A DNA stretch of 64,000 bases from an uncultured cyanobacterium (GCA_903823115.1 CAIJRN010000029.1:84164-148163), one strand, 5' to 3'. Shown: positions 20,261 through 30,742, counted from the first letter of the stretch. Numbers and translations are program-made. The notes: generated by a model from the sequence alone, not told the origin.

Positions 20261-20875
20261 ATGGAGTTCACCAATACCTGGTTTCAGGGGGTTTGTCCGG
20301 CCTGGGAACAGTTGTTGCCCATCTACAAACCGGCGAAGATTCTGGAAATAGGCAGTTTTGAAGGACAGGCAACCTGTTGGCTCATGCAGTTCTGTTCGCG
20401 CTGGCATCCGCTGGAGATTCATTGTGTCGACACCTGGGAAGGTGGCGTTGAGCATCATGCCGGTGGAGCTTATGAAGTCGACATGGTGGCTGTGGAGCAG
20501 CGATTCAGGCGCAATGTCGAAGAGGCCGCCCGATCTTTGAGCCATGGGGTTGAGCTTCGGCTGCATAAGACGATTTCAGCCGATGCTCTCGTCAACCTTC
20601 TCCACCAAGGCTATTCCGACTATTTTGACCTTATCTATGTTGATGGCTCCCATCTGGCCGCTGACGTGCTTCAGGATGCCGTTCTAGGCTTTCGTCTGCT
20701 GCGCCGCGGTGGTTTGCTCATTTTTGATGACTACCTATGGATCGGTGATCCAAATGCCCCCGTTGATCCTTACGCGATTCCCAAGGTGGCCATCGATGCA
20801 TTCATTAATCTTTATCGTCCAAGATTAAGGCTGCTTCAGGCTTCAAATCTGCAGGTTTATGTGTTGAAGAACTGA
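20261..20875 (+). CDS. Class I SAM-dependent methyltransferase
   Basis: A 204-residue protein with the Rossmann-fold methyltransferase signature: ILEIGSFEGQAT (motif I, about 27-38), an acidic end of strand 2 (HCVDTWEGG) and DLIYVDGSHLAADV (motif IV region), then LRRGGLLIFDDY. It resembles the Methyltransf_24 group, found near glycan and secondary-metabolite loci. Base composition is clearly more AT-rich than the flanking uvrB and lysC, suggesting horizontal acquisition. It begins 10 bases after uvrB and overlaps by 19 bases the 3' end of the convergent gene. Substrate unknown. Confidence 0.8.
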   Translation: MEFTNTWFQGVCPAWEQLLPIYKPAKILEIGSFEGQATCWLMQFCSRWHPLEIHCVDTWEGGVEHHAGGAYEVDMVAVEQRFRRNVEEAARSLSHGVELRLHKTISADALVNLLHQGYSDYFDLIYVDGSHLAADVLQDAVLGFRLLRRGGLLIFDDYLWIGDPNAPVDPYAIPKVAIDAFINLYRPRLRLLQASNLQVYVLKN

Positions 20876-21825
20876 ATGCGATTTTTTTTGCTGACCTTCT
20901 GAACCGACGGCGAAGGCTGATGGCCGCGTTGGACGCTGAACTGCCAGAGGTCTCGAAAGCTCGGATGGCCATGTTCCACGGCCAGAAAGCGCCATTGCTC
21001 CGGCGCTGGCTTCAGCACAGGGAAATGGGCCAGCACCGTCAGGGTGGCCGCCGTCTCCATCGGTCCGATGAAACCATGGCGCGGTAGCTCCACACCACGC
21101 AGCTGTTCCACCTGGACACGGCTCAGACAGAAGCTGCCGGAGTGGGGATTGCTCGCTACGTCGAACTGAATCGTCGGGCCCTGACGCCAGCGTCTTTGCA
21201 GCACCTGGCGGCGAGGTGTCGTGAACTGGCCGATGAACTCAGGTCGCAGTGGCCCGTCCACCAGCAGCGCTCCGATCCCATCTTGATCCAGCCGTTCATA
21301 GCGGTGAGGCATCAGCACCATGCGGTGCCGGCACAGGTCCTGAAACCAGGCCATCTTCTCGAGATAGTCCCTGTCGCTGATCACCAGATCGTCCTCCAGG
21401 TAGAGGTTCAGATCCGCCGGTTCGTGGTGATGCAGCAGCAGGTCCCGGGCCGTCAGGGCCAGCTGGCGCGGGTCCTCCAGCTCAACGCGGTGGTAGTGGA
21501 TGTGCTGTCTGAAGTGATGCAGCACCCCATCCAGCTGGTGGCGGCCATCGCCGCAGACATGGATCTCAAGCCGCACGTTCGCGGTGGTGTCGCCCTCCGT
21601 CTGGGTCTGGAACGGTTCAATAGCGCGATGGCCGATCGCGAGCTGGGCATCCACCCGGCGCGTCTGCAGATCGAGAAGTGCCGCCAGGCAGCGGCCCAGA
21701 GCCAGGCTGCGGGTCAGCTGGCTTCCCGGTTGCCCGGAGCCGTAGCGGAGGTCGCCATCGTCCTCCCGAAAATAGTGGGGAATGCAGACGCGGACGTGAC
21801 GTTCAGAGACAACCATCAGAAACAA
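20857..21825 (-). CDS. Unassigned glycosyltransferase-like protein
   Basis: A 322-residue soluble protein without a family I can name with certainty. It begins with a strand-like segment (HVRVCIPHYFRE) and contains a YLEDDLVISDRDY motif (about residue 140), the kind of acidic D-x-D cluster that binds metal and nucleotide sugar in GT-A enzymes; a later GFIGPMETAATLT segment could be the acceptor region. The His/Arg-rich stretch between residues 85 and 125 is odd but in frame. It lies between lysC (104 bases upstream) and the convergent methyltransferase, which it overlaps. Likely an accessory surface-glycan gene, an inference from the motif and neighbour. Confidence 0.6.
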   Translation of the reverse strand: MFLMVVSERHVRVCIPHYFREDDGDLRYGSGQPGSQLTRSLALGRCLAALLDLQTRRVDAQLAIGHRAIEPFQTQTEGDTTANVRLEIHVCGDGRHQLDGVLHHFRQHIHYHRVELEDPRQLALTARDLLLHHHEPADLNLYLEDDLVISDRDYLEKMAWFQDLCRHRMVLMPHRYERLDQDGIGALLVDGPLRPEFIGQFTTPRRQVLQRRWRQGPTIQFDVASNPHSGSFCLSRVQVEQLRGVELPRHGFIGPMETAATLTVLAHFPVLKPAPEQWRFLAVEHGHPSFRDLWQFSVQRGHQPSPSVQKVSKKNRIQFFNT

Positions 21826-21929
21826 CCATCGGCTCAGGGGGTTCAGACAGGACTGATCCCCGGCATGGGCGTCAGGACCACGGGAGCCTGAGTCTGAAGG
21901 TTGTCAGGCCGGAGGCCCGCCGAGCTTGT

Positions 21930-23759
21930 TCAGGCCTGCTCGTCCGTTTGGGGCGCTTCGCTGCCTTCGGCCCGGTGTTGCATCACGCCGCCCAGAGCGA
22001 AGGCCGCATGCACCGCCTGCAGCGCCCGCACGCCATCGCTGTCGGGCACCACGCAGCTGGTGCGGATCTCACTGGTGGCGATCAGTTCGATGTTGATGCC
22101 GGCCTCGGCGATGGCGCGGAACATGCGGGCGGCGGTGCCTGGACGGCAGGGCATCCCCGCACCGACGGCGCTGACCCGGGCGATGGCGGAACCCTCCTCC
22201 ACGCAGGCCTCGGGCCACTGCAGCAGCAGCGGCGCCAGCGCCGCTTCGGCGCGGCGCAGATCCTCCCGTTTGAGCACGAAACTCATGTCGCGGCTCAGCT
22301 GTTGCCCCATCGTGTGGGTGCGCTCGGACTGGACGATCGCATCGACGCTGATCGTGGCCTCCGCCAGGGTTCGGCAGACCGCCGCCGCACTGCCGGGCTG
22401 GTCCGGCACATGCCGCACGGTCACCTGAATCTGGTCGCGGTCGAGGGCGACGCCGCGCACGGCTGGATCGGCCAGCTGGCAGCCCAGTGGGTTGTGACGC
22501 ACCTGCCGTTCCTGCAGCTCGAAGGCCTCGGCCGTGGCCCGCAGGGCCTTGGATCCTTCGCGGCCGGCCACCACGCAGCTCACCTTCACCTCGCTGGTGG
22601 CGATCAGGCGCAGGTTGATGCCCAGGCGGGCCAGGGTGTCGAACAGGCGGGCGGCGACGCCGGGGCGCCCGAGGATGCCGGCGCCGGAGATGCTGATCTT
22701 GGCCATGTCGGCCTCACCGCTCAACACGGCGGCCTCCGCGCCCATGGCGGCCAGCACCTGGCGGCAGACCTCGCTCGCCCGCTCCAGATCGGCTTCGGCC
22801 AGGGTGAAGGCGATGTCGTTGCTGCCGCCGTCCTGGCTGGCCTGCACGATCAGATCCACATTCAGATCAGCGCTGCCGAGGGCCTCGAACAACTGGGCCG
22901 CCACTCCGGGCCGATCAGGCACGTCCGTGAGTGCCAGCACCGCCTGGTGCAGCTCGAGTTCGGCGCCATCCACCGGTTTGCCCAGTTCCAGTCCTTCGGG
23001 CCCGCAGGCCCTGGGATGCCCACTGGTGAGCCGGGTGCCGGGGGCATCGCTCCAGCTGGAGCGCACCACCAGGGGCACGCCGTAGTTGCGGGCGATCTCC
23101 ACGGCCCGCGGATGCAGCACCGCCGCCCCCAGGCTGGCCAGTTCCAGCATTTCATCGCAGCTCACCGATTCCATCAGCTGGGCATCGCTCACCTTGCGCG
23201 GATCGGTGGTGAGCACGCCGGGCACATCGGTGTAGATCTCACAGGCATCGGCCCCCAGGGCAGCGGCCAGGGCCACGGCTGAGGTGTCGGAGCCTCCCCT
23301 GCCCAGGGTGGTGATTTCCGGGGTGCCGCAGGCGCCGCTGCTGGTGCCCTGGAAGCCGGCCACGACCACCACCTGGCCGTCTTCGAGCAGGCGCCGCAGC
23401 CGTTCGGTGCGCACCTCGAGGATGCGGGCCCGTCCATGGGCCGATTCGGTGATGATGCCGACCTGGGTGCCGGTCATCGACACGGCCGGTACCCCCAGTT
23501 CCTGCAGAGCCATCGACAGCAGGGCGATGGACACCTGCTCACCGGTGGCCAGCAGCATGTCCATCTCCCGCTGATGGGGCTGGACGCTGATCGCCCGCGC
23601 CAGAGCGGTGAGCTCATCGGTGGTGTGGCCCATGGCCGAGACCACGATCACCAGCTCATGGCCTTCCTGGCGGCAGGCGGCGATGCGCCGGGCCACGGCC
23701 TGGATGCGCTCCACGTCCGCCAGCGAGGTGCCGCCGAATTTCTGAACCAGCAGGGCCAT
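21930..23759 (-). CDS. lysC: Aspartate kinase with duplicated ACT-domain pairs
   Basis: Phosphorylates aspartate, first step to lysine, threonine and methionine. The 609-residue protein has the KFGGTS motif at 7-12, a [16 protein letters not shown] nucleotide-binding segment and a kinase domain to about residue 245. The rest is regulatory: ACT-type elements ([56 protein letters not shown]) are seen four times, about 80 residues apart, arranged as two pairs. Monofunctional aspartokinases usually have one pair, and this duplication is characteristic of cyanobacteria. Feedback binding of lysine and threonine is the expected role. asd and dapA, the next pathway steps, lie in the same window. Confidence 0.96.
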   Translation of the reverse strand: MALLVQKFGGTSLADVERIQAVARRIAACRQEGHELVIVVSAMGHTTDELTALARAISVQPHQREMDMLLATGEQVSIALLSMALQELGVPAVSMTGTQVGIITESAHGRARILEVRTERLRRLLEDGQVVVVAGFQGTSSGACGTPEITTLGRGGSDTSAVALAAALGADACEIYTDVPGVLTTDPRKVSDAQLMESVSCDEMLELASLGAAVLHPRAVEIARNYGVPLVVRSSWSDAPGTRLTSGHPRACGPEGLELGKPVDGAELELHQAVLALTDVPDRPGVAAQLFEALGSADLNVDLIVQASQDGGSNDIAFTLAEADLERASEVCRQVLAAMGAEAAVLSGEADMAKISISGAGILGRPGVAARLFDTLARLGINLRLIATSEVKVSCVVAGREGSKALRATAEAFELQERQVRHNPLGCQLADPAVRGVALDRDQIQVTVRHVPDQPGSAAAVCRTLAEATISVDAIVQSERTHTMGQQLSRDMSFVLKREDLRRAEAALAPLLLQWPEACVEEGSAIARVSAVGAGMPCRPGTAARMFRAIAEAGINIELIATSEIRTSCVVPDSDGVRALQAVHAAFALGGVMQHRAEGSEAPQTDEQA

Positions 23760-23788
23760 CCCCGTTGCTGTTGCGGTGTTGGCCTTGA

Positions 23789-24799
23789 TTATCGGGGCCA
23801 GGCCCCCGTGGCTCCGCTGGGCCGTGGCGTCGGCAGCAGAAAGCCATCGCGGAAGGCGTCACCCGGATCGCTGCCCCGCTTGAGGGCCATCTCCACCTCC
23901 AGCAACCGGCTCAGCAGAGCCAGCAGCTGGCCCGGAGCCTTGCCCCGGATCTGTTTGCGCATCACATAGATGCGTTTGGGATTGCCGATGCCGGCCGCCT
24001 TGGCGATCACCGCCACGTCCTGTTCACCCGTCTTTTCGAGAAGGGCCACCCAGAGCCAGCCGCGGATCTGACTGCTGAGGGAGGCCACGATCCTCAGGGC
24101 TGGTTCGTTGGCCGCCAGCAGGGCATCGACCAGGGCGATCGCCTCCGCCGGCTGGCCCGCCAGCAGGGCATCGCCGACGGCGAGGCTGCTGGTGCTGCGG
24201 CCCCCCACCAGCGCCTCCACGGACTGGACATCGATGGCTGCGGCTGGGTCGCGCCCCTGCTGGTAGAGGCTCAGCTTTTCCAGTTCGCTTTCCAGCCGGG
24301 TGCTGTCGCTGCCGATGATGTCGGCCAGGGCCTCGGCGGCAGCGGTCTCCAGCTTCAGGCCGAGGTCGCGGGCGGTGCGCAGCACCAGCTCCACCTGGCC
24401 GCCCCCATCCCAGATGGCCGGCAGCTGGAAGCTGTGTTCCTGGGCCAGCTTCTTGAGGGCCTTGGTGGTGCGCAGGCGGGCATCGGGTTTGGCGGAGCTG
24501 ACCAGCAGCAGATGGCAGTGTTCGCTCACCAGCTCCAGGGTGGCCTCGAGTTGGTCGGCCAGCTCGGCCGGGCACTGGTTGCAGAAGGGGCTGCGCTGCA
24601 GCACCACCACCCGGGCGCCGCTGCCGAAGGGCGGCGTGCGGGCATCCTCGAGGGCCTGGGCGGCCTGGGCGGTGTCATTGCCATCGAGGCGGCTGAGGTT
24701 GATGGCGGCCCAGGCCGGCTCCACCAGTTCGTTCACCCGGGCTTCCACCGCCCGATGGCGGGCGGCCTCGTCATCACCCCAGTAGAGATGGATGGGCAT
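23789..24799 (-). CDS. holA: DNA polymerase III subunit delta
   Basis: Clamp-loader wrench subunit that opens the sliding clamp, 336 residues. The start gives [22 protein letters not shown], matching the family N-terminus (a second ATG lies three codons upstream). The degenerate AAA-like fold ([21 protein letters not shown]) and the C-terminal collar region with [10 protein letters not shown] are recognisable. It precedes lysC by 29 bases on the same strand and is divergent from cobH. dnaX at 2715-5039 encodes its clamp-loader partner. Confidence 0.92.
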   Translation of the reverse strand: MPIHLYWGDDEAARHRAVEARVNELVEPAWAAINLSRLDGNDTAQAAQALEDARTPPFGSGARVVVLQRSPFCNQCPAELADQLEATLELVSEHCHLLLVSSAKPDARLRTTKALKKLAQEHSFQLPAIWDGGGQVELVLRTARDLGLKLETAAAEALADIIGSDSTRLESELEKLSLYQQGRDPAAAIDVQSVEALVGGRSTSSLAVGDALLAGQPAEAIALVDALLAANEPALRIVASLSSQIRGWLWVALLEKTGEQDVAVIAKAAGIGNPKRIYVMRKQIRGKAPGQLLALLSRLLEVEMALKRGSDPGDAFRDGFLLPTPRPSGATGAWPR

Positions 24800-24843
24800 C
24801 GCCCGCATCCCGATCCATAGGCTGAGGCTAGATGGAGGGTGGG

Positions 24844-25473
24844 ATGGACAGCTTTGATCACCCGATTTTCACGGAGAGCGTGCGCCGCATTCGGGGCTGG
24901 CTTGGGGACACGGGCCTGGACGGTGTCGAGCAGGAGCTGCTGGAGCGCCTGGTGCACAGCAGCGGTGATCTCAGCCTCGTCGCCGATCTGCGCTTCGGCC
25001 CCGGGGCCTGCCAGGCGGGCCTGGCGGCCCTCTCCGCCGGCGAGGTGATCCTCACGGATACCGCCATGGCGGCGGCGGCGGTGGCGCCCATGGCCCGTCG
25101 CAGCTTCGGCAATCGGGTGGTGAGTGTGCTCGATTGGGCCCCCGCCACGGCCCCCGTGGGCGGCACCCGGGCTGCGGCGGGTCTGGATCTGGCCCTGGAG
25201 GCCCACCCCGGTGCTGTGGTGCTGATCGGCAGCGCCCCCACGGCCCTGGTGCGGCTGCTGCAGCGGCTGGCGGCCGGTTCGCCCCGGCCGGCCCTGGTGG
25301 TGGGCATGCCGGTGGGTTTCGTCGGTGTGCTGGAGAGCAAGGCGTTGCTGGCGGCCAGTGATCTGCCCCAGATCCGCCTGGAGGGGAGCCGCGGCGGCGC
25401 CGGCCTGGTGGCGGCCAGTGTCAATGCCCTGCTGCGGCGGGCCTGGCTGGATCGCCAGGGCGAGGGCGGCTGA
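24844..25473 (+). CDS. cobH: Precorrin-8X methylmutase
   Basis: Moves a methyl group from C-11 to C-12 to form hydrogenobyrinic acid or cobyrinate in cobalamin synthesis (also called cbiC). The 209-residue protein has the DHPIFTESVRRI N-terminus, the FGPGACQAGLAAL region, VILTDTAM and the VGMPVGFVGVLESK signature. Two ATGs compete: 24832 and 24844. The sequence GGAGGG at 24834-24839 is a Shine-Dalgarno site only for the second, so I chose 24844. Stand-alone in the backbone, ending 12 bases before the convergent mutS stop. Confidence 0.93.
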   Translation: MDSFDHPIFTESVRRIRGWLGDTGLDGVEQELLERLVHSSGDLSLVADLRFGPGACQAGLAALSAGEVILTDTAMAAAAVAPMARRSFGNRVVSVLDWAPATAPVGGTRAAAGLDLALEAHPGAVVLIGSAPTALVRLLQRLAAGSPRPALVVGMPVGFVGVLESKALLAASDLPQIRLEGSRGGAGLVAASVNALLRRAWLDRQGEGG

Positions 25474-25485
25474 TCCGACCAGGGC

Positions 25486-28422
25486 CTAGGGCTCCAGCCC
25501 CACCACCACATGGCTGTTCGCCTCGATGCGGCCGAGCACCTGGCGGGCCCGCAGCACCACGGCCGGGGGCACGCCCGCCAGCCGGGCCGCCTCGATGCCA
25601 TAGCTGCGGCTGGCGCCGCCGCGGCTGACCCGATGCAGGAACACCAGGTCGTCGCCGGTTTCCTGCACCAGCACCTGGGCGTTGCCGACGTTGGCCAGCA
25701 GCGCGGCCAGTTCATTGAGTTCGTGATAGTGAGTGGCGAAGATCGTGCGGGCGCCGATGGCGCTGGCCAGGTGCTCGGCCACGGCCCAGGCGATCGAGAG
25801 GCCATCGAAGGTGGCGGTGCCACGGCCGATCTCATCGAGCAGCACCAGGGAGCGCTCGCTGGCGTGGTGCAGGATGTTTGCGGTTTCCGTCATCTCCACC
25901 ATGAAGGTGGACTGGCCGCTGGCCAGGTCGTCGACGGCGCCGACCCGGGTGAAGATGCGATCGGCGATGCCCAGGCGGGCGGAGCGGGCCGGAATCCAGC
26001 TGCCGATCTGCGCCATCAGCTGCAGCAGGCCGCTCTGGCGCAGATAGCAGCTCTTGCCGCTGGCATTCGGCCCCGTGAGCACCAGCAGATCGGGCGCGGT
26101 TGCGGAGTCGCCGATGCCGGCAGCGGGGGAGGAGAGCTCCGCCTCGCCGTCGGCTCCAGCGGACCCTTCCCCGATGATCCGCTCAGTGCCGGGGGGCTGG
26201 GGGAGGGCATCGCCGCCGCCCAGGGCCAGATCGTTGGCGGTGAAGGGCTCATCGACCAGCAGTTGTTCCACCACCGGATGGCGACCGGCCTCGATCCACA
26301 GCTGGCGTCCCTCGCAGAGTTCGGGCCGGCAGTAGCCGCTGGTGGCGGCCACCTCGGCCAGGGAGGCCAGGGCGTCGAGTTCGGCCACCAGCCGGGCGGC
26401 GGTGCGGATCGGTCCGGCCTGCAGGCCCACCCGGCTGCGCAGGGCCGTGAACAGGTCGTACTCCCGCTGGGCCGCCCGGGCCCGCAGCTGCAGGATGCGC
26501 CCCTCTCGTCCTTTGAGGGCGGGCGTGACGAAGCGCTCTTCGTTGGCCAGGGTCTGGCGGCGGATCCAGTGCTCGGGCACGGCGGCGGCCCGGGCCCGGC
26601 TCACCGCCAGGAAATAGCCGAAGCTGCGGTGGTACTGGAGTCGCAGGTTGGCGTTGCCGCTGGCCTGGCGTTCCAGGGCTTCCTGTTCGGCCAGCCAGTG
26701 GTCCTGGTCGTCGAGCTGATTGCGCAGACCATCGAGCACGGCATCGACGCCGTTGTGGATCAGGCCGCCCTCACTGAGGCTCAGCGGCGGCGCCGCCACC
26801 AGCTGATGACGCAGTTCGGCAGCCAGGGCGGCCAGCTCCGGCCAGGGCTGTCCCAGGGCTTGCAGCGGCTCGCTCTGGGCGTCCCGCACCAGGGACGCCA
26901 GCCGCGGCAGCCGCTCCAGGCCGTCCGCCAGGGCCACCAGATCCCGGGCGGAGGCGCTGCCGGCTCCGGCCCGACCGGCCAGCCGTTCCAGATCACCCAT
27001 GGGCCGCAGCAGCCGGCGCAGGGCCAGACGCTGGGGGCGATGGGCCACCAGCTCGCTCACCGCCTCCTGGCGGATCAGGATCGCGGCCAGATCCACCAGC
27101 GGCGCTTCGATCCAGCGCCGCAGGCAGCGGCCGCCCATGGCGGTGGCGGTGCGATCCAGGGCCCAGAGCAAGGAGCCATGCAGGGAGCCGCCCAGCTGGG
27201 TGCGGGTGAGTTCCAGGTTGCGGCGGGTCTGGGCATCGAGCACCAGCTGATCGCCGGCCTGCCAGACGGTGGGCATGTCCAGGGGGATCGCCGGCCTGTC
27301 CTCATCGCCGGGCTGGGTGGCATCGAGATAGGCCAGCAGCCCGCCGGCGGCTCGCATCGCCAGAGGCAGCTCAGCCAGACCCAGACCAGCGAGGCTGGCG
27401 AGGCGAAAGCGCTCCAGCAGCCTGCCCCGGGCCTCGGGGCCTTCAAAGGGGGTGCGCAGCACGGCGGTGAGCCGTCGGCTGTCGGGGCACCAGGCGGGAG
27501 GGCTGTCCCCCGGCTCGCCCGGGCTGGGCCAGATCACCTCGGCCGCCTCCACCTGCAGCAGCTCCTGGTGCAGGGCGGCGCTGCCCTGTCGCTCGGTGAC
27601 ACGGAATTCGCCGGTGCTGACGTCGGCCACGGCCATCCCCCAGCGGCCGCCGCCCGGCTCGAGCACCACGGCGCAGAGCCAGTTGTTGCGGCGGGCGGCC
27701 AGCATCCCCTCCTCGAGCACGGTGCCGGGGGTGAGCACGCGGGTGATGTCGCGGCGCAGCAGGGCCCCTTTGGCGGCGGTGGTCTCCAGTTGGTCGCAGA
27801 GGGCGACGCTGAGGCCGCGGCGCACCAGTTCGGCGCAGTAGCGCTCGGCTGCATGGTGGGGAATGCCCGCCATCGGCACCCGGCCGACCGCCTTGCCGGC
27901 CTCCTTGCCGGTGAGGGTGAGCTCCAGCAGGCGCGACAGCAGGATCGCGTCCTCGAAGAAGAACTCGAAGAAATCGCCGAGGCGGTAGAGCAGCACCCGC
28001 TCCGGATGGGCGGCCTTGAGCTCGACGTAGTGGCGCAGCACCGGCGGCAGGGCGGCCGGATCGATCAGGCTGTGGTGGTGCCAGCGGGGCAGATCGGAAT
28101 CCAGCTCGCCCCCCTCAGGCGCTGGCGGGCTTGCGGCAGCCGCTCCCGTGGCGTCGCCGGCGACTGACTTGTCGTCTTCGGCTGGCTGGCTGGCGTCAGC
28201 GGGGAGGGTGTCGCCGGCATTGTTCTGGCGCGGCCGCGGCCGGGCGGCGGCATCGGCGCACAGCCGCTCGTCATCGAAGCCGGTGTTGCCATCTCCTTCG
28301 CTGTCGCCTGCGTCCGGCGCCGGAGGAGCGGGGGGCGGTGCCGTTGCCACCAGCCCCAGATCGGCCACCAGGGAGAGCTGTTGCGTGGCCGCAGGGGCCT
28401 CGGCCGCCGAGCGCGCCACCAT
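25486..28422 (-). CDS. mutS: DNA mismatch repair protein MutS
   Basis: Mismatch recognition ATPase, 978 residues. The mismatch-reading motif is [11 protein letters not shown] (Phe-x-Glu kept) within the segment starting about residue 155. Domains II-IV follow, and the ATPase has Walker A GPNASGKS at about 782-789, a [12 protein letters not shown]alker B and THYHEL. The ATG at 28420-28422 was chosen; it leaves about 110 low-complexity, acidic and Pro/Ala-rich residues before the conserved core, longer than in E. coli. A second low-complexity insert (about 745-775) sits just before the ATPase. Clamp and ATPase are otherwise complete. Confidence 0.95.
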   Translation of the reverse strand: MVARSAAEAPAATQQLSLVADLGLVATAPPPAPPAPDAGDSEGDGNTGFDDERLCADAAARPRPRQNNAGDTLPADASQPAEDDKSVAGDATGAAAASPPAPEGGELDSDLPRWHHHSLIDPAALPPVLRHYVELKAAHPERVLLYRLGDFFEFFFEDAILLSRLLELTLTGKEAGKAVGRVPMAGIPHHAAERYCAELVRRGLSVALCDQLETTAAKGALLRRDITRVLTPGTVLEEGMLAARRNNWLCAVVLEPGGGRWGMAVADVSTGEFRVTERQGSAALHQELLQVEAAEVIWPSPGEPGDSPPAWCPDSRRLTAVLRTPFEGPEARGRLLERFRLASLAGLGLAELPLAMRAAGGLLAYLDATQPGDEDRPAIPLDMPTVWQAGDQLVLDAQTRRNLELTRTQLGGSLHGSLLWALDRTATAMGGRCLRRWIEAPLVDLAAILIRQEAVSELVAHRPQRLALRRLLRPMGDLERLAGRAGAGSASARDLVALADGLERLPRLASLVRDAQSEPLQALGQPWPELAALAAELRHQLVAAPPLSLSEGGLIHNGVDAVLDGLRNQLDDQDHWLAEQEALERQASGNANLRLQYHRSFGYFLAVSRARAAAVPEHWIRRQTLANEERFVTPALKGREGRILQLRARAAQREYDLFTALRSRVGLQAGPIRTAARLVAELDALASLAEVAATSGYCRPELCEGRQLWIEAGRHPVVEQLLVDEPFTANDLALGGGDALPQPPGTERIIGEGSAGADGEAELSSPAAGIGDSATAPDLLVLTGPNASGKSCYLRQSGLLQLMAQIGSWIPARSARLGIADRIFTRVGAVDDLASGQSTFMVEMTETANILHHASERSLVLLDEIGRGTATFDGLSIAWAVAEHLASAIGARTIFATHYHELNELAALLANVGNAQVLVQETGDDLVFLHRVSRGGASRSYGIEAARLAGVPPAVVLRARQVLGRIEANSHVVVGLEP

Positions 28423-28859
28423 GACACTGGGGATGGGGGCTTTCGATCTTAAAGGCCCCCATTGGTGGTGTCTTCGCCGTTGGCGGCCAGACCGTTGGCG
28501 GCGTCGATCCAGGCACCCCAGCCCCAGTGCCGTCACCGAGCCGTTCCTGGCGTCCAGGCCTGTCTCAGGGTGAGGCCTCGCTCCCGGCAAGGTCGTCGTG
28601 GCGAAGTGGCAAGATCCTTTGCCGTGCAGTCAACCTGAAGCCTTCCTCGCCGGTTTGTCTCATGGCTCTCGCTGGGGGTGGTTTGAGACTTGGGGCTGGT
28701 TGTGATCAGCCAGTCAGCTCCCCACCGGCAGGCAACGAGCAGCCGCCCCCAGCCCTACCCCACAACATGTGAAGGATGGCGTCCGCCTGGGCTGGTGGCG
28801 CGGGGGGCTCGTGTGAGAATCCGCTCAATGCCTGTTATGGCCGGCGCGCCCCTTCACCC
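28423..28859. other. Divergent intergenic region mutS/psbZ
   Basis: 437 bases between divergent genes. It contains a short direct repeat (two copies of CGTTGGCGGC around 28475-28503) and no convincing coding frame. A -10-like TGTTAT at 28833-28838, 22 bases before the psbZ ATG, lacks a good -35 partner. It must contain the psbZ-ribH and mutS promoters. Confidence 0.4.
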
Positions 28860-29048
28860 ATGCAGATCCTCAACACCCTCACCGTTCTGGCCTTGGTGGT
28901 GATGTCTTTTGCCTTGATCGTGGCTGTGCCGGTGCTCTACGCCAGCACGGAGGACAGCGGCCGCTCCAACCGCCTGATCCTGCTCGGTGGCGCCGCCTGG
29001 GTGGCCCTGGTGCTGCTCAACTGGGGTATGAGCTACTTCGTGGTTTGA
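28860..29048 (+). CDS. psbZ: Photosystem II reaction center protein Z
   Basis: A 62-residue two-helix thylakoid membrane protein at the PSII periphery that stabilises the complex and its contact with CP43. Both hydrophobic segments are clear (about 3-25 and 40-60), with the characteristic STEDSGRSN loop between them and a GMSYFVV end. The frame is open upstream to 28776, but the ATG at 28860 gives the exact family length. The ribH TTG start follows 4 bases after the stop, implying cotranscription. This is the strongest single marker that the organism is an oxygenic phototroph. Confidence 0.96.
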   Translation: MQILNTLTVLALVVMSFALIVAVPVLYASTEDSGRSNRLILLGGAAWVALVLLNWGMSYFVV

Positions 29049-29052
29049 ATCC

Positions 29053-29532
29053 TTGACGATTTTCGAAGGTCGCTTCACCGACACAGCCGGTCTCAAGATC
29101 GCTGTGGTCGTGGCCCGCTTCAATGATCTGGTCACCGGCAAGCTGCTGAGTGGTTGTCTCGATTGCCTGTCCCGGCACGGCGTCGATACCACCGCCGACA
29201 GTCCTCAGCTGGATGTGGCCTGGGTGCCTGGCAGCTTTGAAGTCCCGCTGGTGGCCCAGCGCCTGGCGGCCAGCGGCCGCTACCAGGTGGTGATCACCCT
29301 TGGCGCTGTGATCCGCGGCGATACTCCCCACTTCGACGTGGTGGTGGCGGAGGTGAGCAAGGGGGTGGCGGCCGTGGCCCGCGACACCGGAGTGCCGGTG
29401 ATCTTCGGCGTTCTTACTACAGATACGCTGCAACAGGCTCTGGAGAGGGCCGGTATAAAAAGTAATCTTGGCTGGAATTACGGGCTGCAGGCTCTAGAGA
29501 TGGGTAGCTTGATGGCAGCACTTCCAATCTGA
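29053..29532 (+). CDS. ribH: 6,7-dimethyl-8-ribityllumazine synthase
   Basis: Penultimate enzyme of riboflavin synthesis, condensing the ribityl-aminouracil intermediate with dihydroxybutanone phosphate. The 159-residue protein has the VVVARFND substrate loop, [15 protein letters not shown], the [14 protein letters not shown] signature with the catalytic His, and [11 protein letters not shown]. Translation starts at TTG 29053, four bases after psbZ. It marks the left edge of the accessory region; a sugar transferase begins 53 bases further. Confidence 0.95.
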   Translation: MTIFEGRFTDTAGLKIAVVVARFNDLVTGKLLSGCLDCLSRHGVDTTADSPQLDVAWVPGSFEVPLVAQRLAASGRYQVVITLGAVIRGDTPHFDVVVAEVSKGVAAVARDTGVPVIFGVLTTDTLQQALERAGIKSNLGWNYGLQALEMGSLMAALPI

Positions 29533-29576
29533 CTTGCCTCAGGGCTAGCCCTCTGGATGACGCATGCCCTGACTCT

Positions 29577-29582
29577 GGAGAG
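29577..29582 (+). promoter_or_regulatory. Ribosome binding site deciding a GTG start
   Basis: GGAGAG ends 3 bases before the GTG at 29586, supporting that start for the sugar transferase even though no ATG is available at the N-terminus. Confidence 0.5.
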
Positions 29583-29585
29583 CGA

Positions 29586-30689
29586 GTGATCTGGCATCGG
29601 CCACGCCAAGTTCTTGCGCTCTGTGCGCTGTTTGATCTTCTGGGTGTAGTGCTTGCGGCAGCACTCGTTGATCTGTACTTCGCCATCCATTTGCTTGACC
29701 ATCCGGAGTGGTTCTTCCCCTTCGGCGTCGCCTATGTGGCGTTCAGCTGGCTGTTCGGCAGTTACACCCTGCTGCGCTTGCCCCGGCTGAGCCTGGTGCA
29801 GGTTCTGATACGTCTCGGTGCTTCGGCTCTGGCGACGATGTTGTCCGTGGTGCTGGCGTTCTGGCTGCTGAATCTGCCCGTCACGTTCACCCTTGGCCAT
29901 CGCCGCATCCAGGCGGCCCTGTTGCTGGGGATGAGTGTCTGGGCTCTGCTGGTGCGCCTGCTGTTGCGTCGCCAGGTGAGCCACCGCCAGACCACATTCC
30001 CTTCCAGTCTGGAGATGGCCGAGCAGCGGTATCAGCGCCTGCTGCCCAATCAATTGCCGGAAAATGCGCTGATCCTGGCCGATGTGCCTTGGACTAATAC
30101 GCTCAGCGTTCAGCGTCAGCTCAAGCGTGCTGCTGATGTGACGGTGGCCCTGGGGCTGCTGTTGATCACTTCGCCATTAATTGGGCTGGTTGTGCTGCTG
30201 ATCTGGATCGAGGATCGTGGACCAGTGCTCTATGCCCAGGCCCGCAGTGGCTGGATGGGTCAGACCTTCCAGCTTTATAAACTGCGCACCATGAAACAGG
30301 TGGATACCCAGGGCAAGGCCAGTTGGACGCTGCCGGGAGATCAGCGCATCACGCGGGTGGGCTGGTTTCTGCGCCGGGTGCGAATTGACGAACTTCCCCA
30401 GCTGTTCAATGTGCTGAGGGGTGATATGAGTCTGATCGGACCCCGTCCCGAGCGCCCCGAACTTGAGGCGGAACTTGAGGCAGGGATCCCTCACTACCGC
30501 AAGCGCCATTGGATGCCGCCGGGCCTGAGTGGCTGGGCCCAGGTGAGTGCACCCTATGCGGCCAATCTCGAGGAGGCGGAACTCAAGCTCAGCTACGACC
30601 TCTATTACCTGCGGCACTGGAGCACCGCCTTCGATCTGTTGATCCTGATCAAGACGATCAAGACGGTCCTCAAGGCGCGGGGGCGCTGA
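29586..30689 (+). CDS. Undecaprenyl-phosphate sugar-transferase family protein
   Basis: A bacterial sugar transferase (polyprenyl phosphohexose-1-phosphate transferase type), 367 residues. Four hydrophobic helices fill residues 8-120. The cytosolic catalytic domain begins at KRAADVTVALGLLL, with the membrane-entry segment typical of WcaJ/PglC relatives. It continues with GPVLYAQARSGWMG, YKLRTMK, RVRIDELPQLFNVL, GDMSLIGPRPERPE and PGLSGWAQV. Such enzymes load the first sugar-phosphate onto undecaprenyl phosphate to start a surface polysaccharide. Starts with GTG and heads the plus-strand part of the accessory region. Confidence 0.9.
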   Translation: MIWHRPRQVLALCALFDLLGVVLAAALVDLYFAIHLLDHPEWFFPFGVAYVAFSWLFGSYTLLRLPRLSLVQVLIRLGASALATMLSVVLAFWLLNLPVTFTLGHRRIQAALLLGMSVWALLVRLLLRRQVSHRQTTFPSSLEMAEQRYQRLLPNQLPENALILADVPWTNTLSVQRQLKRAADVTVALGLLLITSPLIGLVVLLIWIEDRGPVLYAQARSGWMGQTFQLYKLRTMKQVDTQGKASWTLPGDQRITRVGWFLRRVRIDELPQLFNVLRGDMSLIGPRPERPELEAELEAGIPHYRKRHWMPPGLSGWAQVSAPYAANLEEAELKLSYDLYYLRHWSTAFDLLILIKTIKTVLKARGR

Positions 30690-30742
30690 ACGGTGATGCC
30701 AATCCTGGACGGCTGGTGCCATCGTCTGCTGGCGGTGGGCCG

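Noticed and set aside
25510..28167. 885-residue open frame antisense to mutS
   Set aside because: Gln/Gly/Ala-rich composition with no domain; shadow of mutS codon bias.
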